Part shown: positions 61,320 to 64,000 of the stretch, piece by piece | Layout: the number at the start of each line of letters is the position of its first letter | How positions within the stretch are numbered: position 1 is the stretch's first letter | Assembly: GCA_020466095.1 (NCBI GenBank) | Contig: CM035808.1 | Location: 37,446,502-37,510,501 of the forward strand | DNA length: 64,000 nt | Origin: Chlorops oryzae | Lineage: Eukaryota; Arthropoda; Insecta; Diptera; Chloropidae | Reading direction: 5' to 3' | The notes under the pieces: generated by a model | The model's database searches: none | Told to the model about the DNA's origin: nothing | What the model saw: the letters and a program-made list of their open reading frames with translations, nothing else | Position numbers and translations under genes: made by a program

Positions 61320-62201
61320 GTAAGGGTGTTATAGTCAGGCGAGCCTGACAATAAAATACCCGACACAGACACACATGTTTAAATAATTTTTGAAACACGC
61401 CCAAAAAACAGGACCACTAAGTAAGAATATTCAAGAGGTTTTTAAGGCCATAAGGAGGCTCATATACCGACTCTTGTTAATATTCTTTATGAAAACCGCC
61501 CCTTTGGCACGCCCACTTTTCCATTTTTTTTTTTTTGCAATTCTAATCGCAGGCTAAATATACGGTCAAATTCTAAGTTTCATTGAAATATTTCGAATAA
61601 GTCAGATTTTGAGGCAGTTTTGGGATTTTTGTGACTGGAGGTACCGTTAATAATGGACCGACCAAGGAAATTTTTTGGGAAGATGCTTATGGCTACAAAG
61701 GAATCATACGTGCCAAATTTCGTTCAAGTCCCATTTGAATTTCGGGTGTAGGGGACTATTTTCGAAAAACGCCCTTCTGCCACGCCCACTTTTAAAATTT
61801 TTATAAATCGTATTACTTGCCTTGAAACATGTTCAAATATCCAATTTCATCAAAATATGTTGAAAAACTTCGATTTTAGAGCAGTTTTTGTGATTTTCGT
61901 AACAGACCCTAGTACTGGAGGTACCCCTAACCGTCCGATCGGGTCCATTCTCGATCTTGTTCTTACTCATGTCCCCGTGAGCACGCATACCAAATGTCGT
62001 CAAGATAGCTCGACTCCTTCGATAAGAAAACTGTATACAAACAGACAGACAGACGGACAGACGGACATGTCTAAATCGAATCTCCTGGTGACGCTGATCA
62101 TTTCTATATATATTTTGTATGGTCTGTCTCGACTGGTTCTGGGTGTTTCACACAACCACACAAACGCAATATAACCTCGGCACAGAGTGTGTCGGGTATA
62201 A
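61320..62201 (+). mobile_element. mini-me/DINE-1-like element, copy D
   Basis: Longest copy: 5' TAAGGGTGTTATAGTCAGGC…TACCCGACA, two GGAGGTACC blocks (61636, 61916), CACGCCCACTTTT blocks, short GACAGACAGAC tract (62042), TAAATCGAATCTCCTGGTGA core, TA tract, 3' CTCGGCACAGAGTG…GTCGGGTATAA. Inserted in the TIR element 60696-62355. Non-coding. Confidence 0.87.
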
Positions 62202-62355
62202 TGATAAGTTATCTTCTTGACTTTTCGTTCAATTTTTCGTTAAAATAAGCAATAAGTTTTTCTCTATGGTTTCAATAAGACAATCTTCTTGGATAAAAAC
62301 CATAGAGAAATCTTATTGTTTTTCTTCCATTTTATGTGGTATCGTTTTCTCTGTG

Positions 62356-62955
62356 AACGTTCGAGAAAATCGAACTCGTATGTACATATGTATGATAGCT
62401 ATTTAATCGCGAGAACAATTTGATAATTTGAGAATTTTGTTCGTTTTTCAGATCATTTAAAACCAAAAGGTATTAATATAAAACTTTTTGGTATTGAAAT
62501 TAAAATTTAATTTTGAGAAGATTTAATTTTACACCGATTAGTTTTAATTTTAAACCTTTAGTTTTTACTGTGTAGGCAAAAAATGATTTTTTTGTTTACA
62601 TTTGCATTTCTTGCAAAATAACTCAAGGACTGTTGGACTTACTTTAGTATATATTAATAAAAAGAAAAAGAGTTACCCATTAATTTGGTAATCTGTTTCT
62701 GGAGCATATATGGCTGAAGTTAAAAAATATCGTATTTTTTATGATTTTTTCCCATTTGACAAAGTTCAACTTTGATTTTAGAATGGAAAATTAAAAAAAA
62801 ATTTTTTTTGATAACTTAAGATGAAAACCTGTTCTATAAGATATACATAAAAATGTTATTTCATCGAAATCGGTTGAGAAACAATGAAGTTATGGTGGAT
62901 TATGCTAATGAACTCGAACTCAAAATCATTTCATTTGCCCATACCTACATACATA
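62356..62955. other. Intergenic, no gene seen
   Basis: AT-rich; nothing recognised. Confidence 0.4.
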
Positions 62956-63109
62956 CAGTGCCGTAGCAATTCTGTTTTGCGTGAGGGGGAAAAATTATTT
63001 TTCCAATTTGCGTGGGGGGAAAAATTATTTTTTCAATTTTATTCATGGGCAAAAACAAAAATGCGTGGGGGGCAAAGCCCCCTCTTTCCCTATGGTTGCT
63101 ACGGCACTG
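62956..63109. mobile_element. 154-bp hAT-type MITE
   Basis: TIRs CAGTGCCGTAGCAATTC and …GGTTGCTACGGCACTG. CATACATA lies on both sides (62948-62955, 63110-63117), but the left flank is a CATA microsatellite, so the duplication is weaker evidence here. The interior repeats GCGTGGGGGG / AAAAATTATTTTT. Confidence 0.65.
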
Positions 63110-63650
63110 CATACATATGTCTTATTTTGATTCTGATGAATAAGTTAATTTCTCTATTTTTCCCACAGGAAAAACTTGAATGGAATTAAATAATTTCATT
63201 AACCAAAGACTAGAAGAATATTCCCAATGGTCCAATTAAAATACCAGTTTATACATTTTGTTGGCAAAGATCAAAGGTACAACGTTTTTAGTTTAGTGGT
63301 GAAATATATTTTTTGGCGAAGAAAATTTTGCTTGAAAAAGGTAAAAGTTTGATTTTAATTAAATATAAAATGAAACTCGAATTTAGAGTGGTTTGTATGC
63401 CTCAAATGTTTGTTTGGTTAAAGGGTTAAGTTGGTTGCTTTACTTGGTTAAAGCCCACGACCCTTTGAAAAAATGAAAGTGGGTGAAGTTTAATTTCTAG
63501 TTTTTCTGTTATGACGTATTCAAGAGAATATATTTAAATTCAACACCCAAGGGCTATGAGGAAAGGGTACTGTTTTTCTTTTTAGTTAAAGTCAAGCGTT
63601 TAAATGATTGTTTAAGGAAGATTTAGGTGCGGCGTTTAGTTCTTACAACA
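63110..63650. other. Intergenic, no gene seen
   Basis: No coding frame or element ends recognised. Confidence 0.4.
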
Positions 63651-63659
63651 ATTTGGTTA

Positions 63660-63850
63660 GACGTTTTCTTCTTCTTCTTCGTCTTGCGTGTTCAAGTGTT
63701 CCGGCCTATCTCGGGGTCCGCACCACGTGAGCAATTTTATCCTATCGGTTGCATCCTCCGTGGTATGTCCTACAGCCCCGAGGGCTCATTTTATTGTGTC
63801 CATCCAACGCTGTTTCGGATGCTCTCATTGTCTGCTACTTTGTGTTTTTA
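63660..63850 (-). pseudogene. Non-LTR retrotransposon 3' end relic
   Basis: Minus-strand translation gives PKQRWMDTIK, a stop, then ALGAVGHTTEDATDR, the RWxDxxK…DAxDR pattern found at the C-terminus of many insect non-LTR reverse transcriptases. It runs into a (GAA)n tract (63663-63681 on plus as CTT repeats), a usual 3' tail. Strongly 5'-truncated. Confidence 0.6.
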
Positions 63851-64000
63851 GTGTGTAGCCCTTTTTAGCCAAGCTGTCCTCATTTGCTCGCAGCACTTGA
63901 CCATACCTCTGGCTAAACGTTTACGGCTTAAAATTACATGTGATTGTTGTTGTATTTTGAACAGCAATTTTCTGCATTCACAGATAATGCGATAAAAATG

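Larger units (their letters stand above)
60696..62355. mobile_element. CACAGAGAAAA-type TIR element with tRNA-Thr-like relic
   Basis: Left CACAGAAAAATATGACCACA then TAAAATCAATAAGAT; right ATTTTATGTGGTATCG then TTTTCTCTGTG. Sub-terminal ATAGAGAAAATCTTATTG motifs recur at both ends (60750, 60800, 60820; 62255, 62300). Hosts the tRNA-like sequence 61147-61218 and mini-me copy D. Target duplication not resolved (left flank is a CA repeat). No transposase. Confidence 0.7.

Noticed and set aside
61122..61404. Minus-strand frames at 51.6 and 61.2 kb with similar translations
   Set aside because: The similarity is that of mini-me copies C and D read antisense.
63627..63851. Plus-strand 74-codon frame at the window end
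   Set aside because: The opposite strand carries the RWMDTIK…DATDR retrotransposon signature, so the plus frame is a shadow.

Overview
The window looks like nuclear DNA of a higher fly (Diptera, Brachycera). The signs are short introns with GT...AG borders, two insect-type secreted protein genes, a BEL/Pao retrotransposon primed by tRNA-Phe, and many copies of mini-me/DINE-1-like helentron elements with their typical GTCY and TA microsatellites. The sequence is AT-rich and most of it is non-coding. I cannot name the species; a tephritid or calyptrate fly would fit. I see no bacterial, plasmid or CRISPR content.

Only two host protein genes can be defended. At 814-1179 (+) there is a two-exon gene for a small secreted TIL-domain (ten-cysteine) protease-inhibitor-like protein. 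At 43775-44854 (-) there is a two-exon gene for a secreted protein of the DUF1397 / 27-kDa haemolymph glycoprotein family. A decayed inverted partial copy of its second exon lies 1.2 kb away at 42312-42525. A core-promoter/first-exon candidate (20101-20606) and a spliced non-coding exon pair (38126-38825) are weaker calls.

Everything else that can be interpreted is mobile DNA, much of it nested. 2.3-3.6 kb: mini-me-like copy A with a Tc1/mariner MITE inside. 4.6-8.5 kb: two stacks of TIR elements, including hAT insertions with 8-bp target duplications and a helentron 3' fragment three levels deep. 8.7-13.2 kb: TTAA MITEs, a short TIR MITE and a diverged duplicated block. 14.6-19.7 kb: a helentron copy split by a 4.26-kb BEL/Pao element with nearly identical LTRs, whose 932-codon ORF has lost protease and most of reverse transcriptase in frame. 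21.2-22.0 kb: mini-me copy B. 23.5-28.0 kb: two helentrons head to head, carrying a hAT MITE, a TIR element with two tRNA-like sequences, and an element encoding a SWIM-like zinc-finger fragment. 28.05-29.32 kb: a giant (GACA)n array grown from the second helentron's microsatellite. 29.32-30.44 kb: a 1.1-kb palindrome abutting that array. 32.0-33.3 kb: Tc1/pogo MITE inside a hAT MITE inside a CACTGAG-type TIR element. 40.7-42.3 kb: a TTAA element with six copies of a 14-bp motif. 45.2-46.3 kb and 58.3-59.5 kb: hAT elements that still hold the transposase C-terminus. 51.7-52.3 and 61.3-62.2 kb: mini-me copies C and D, the latter inside another TIR element with a tRNA-Thr-like relic. 63.65-63.85 kb: a non-LTR retrotransposon tail.

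The best candidates for something new are the TIR elements that carry tRNA-like sequences, a short motif dispersed in about nine copies outside all recognised elements, and the palindrome whose flanking arms are perfect while its core MITE is diverged. Target duplications and element borders were read by eye; identities were not computed.
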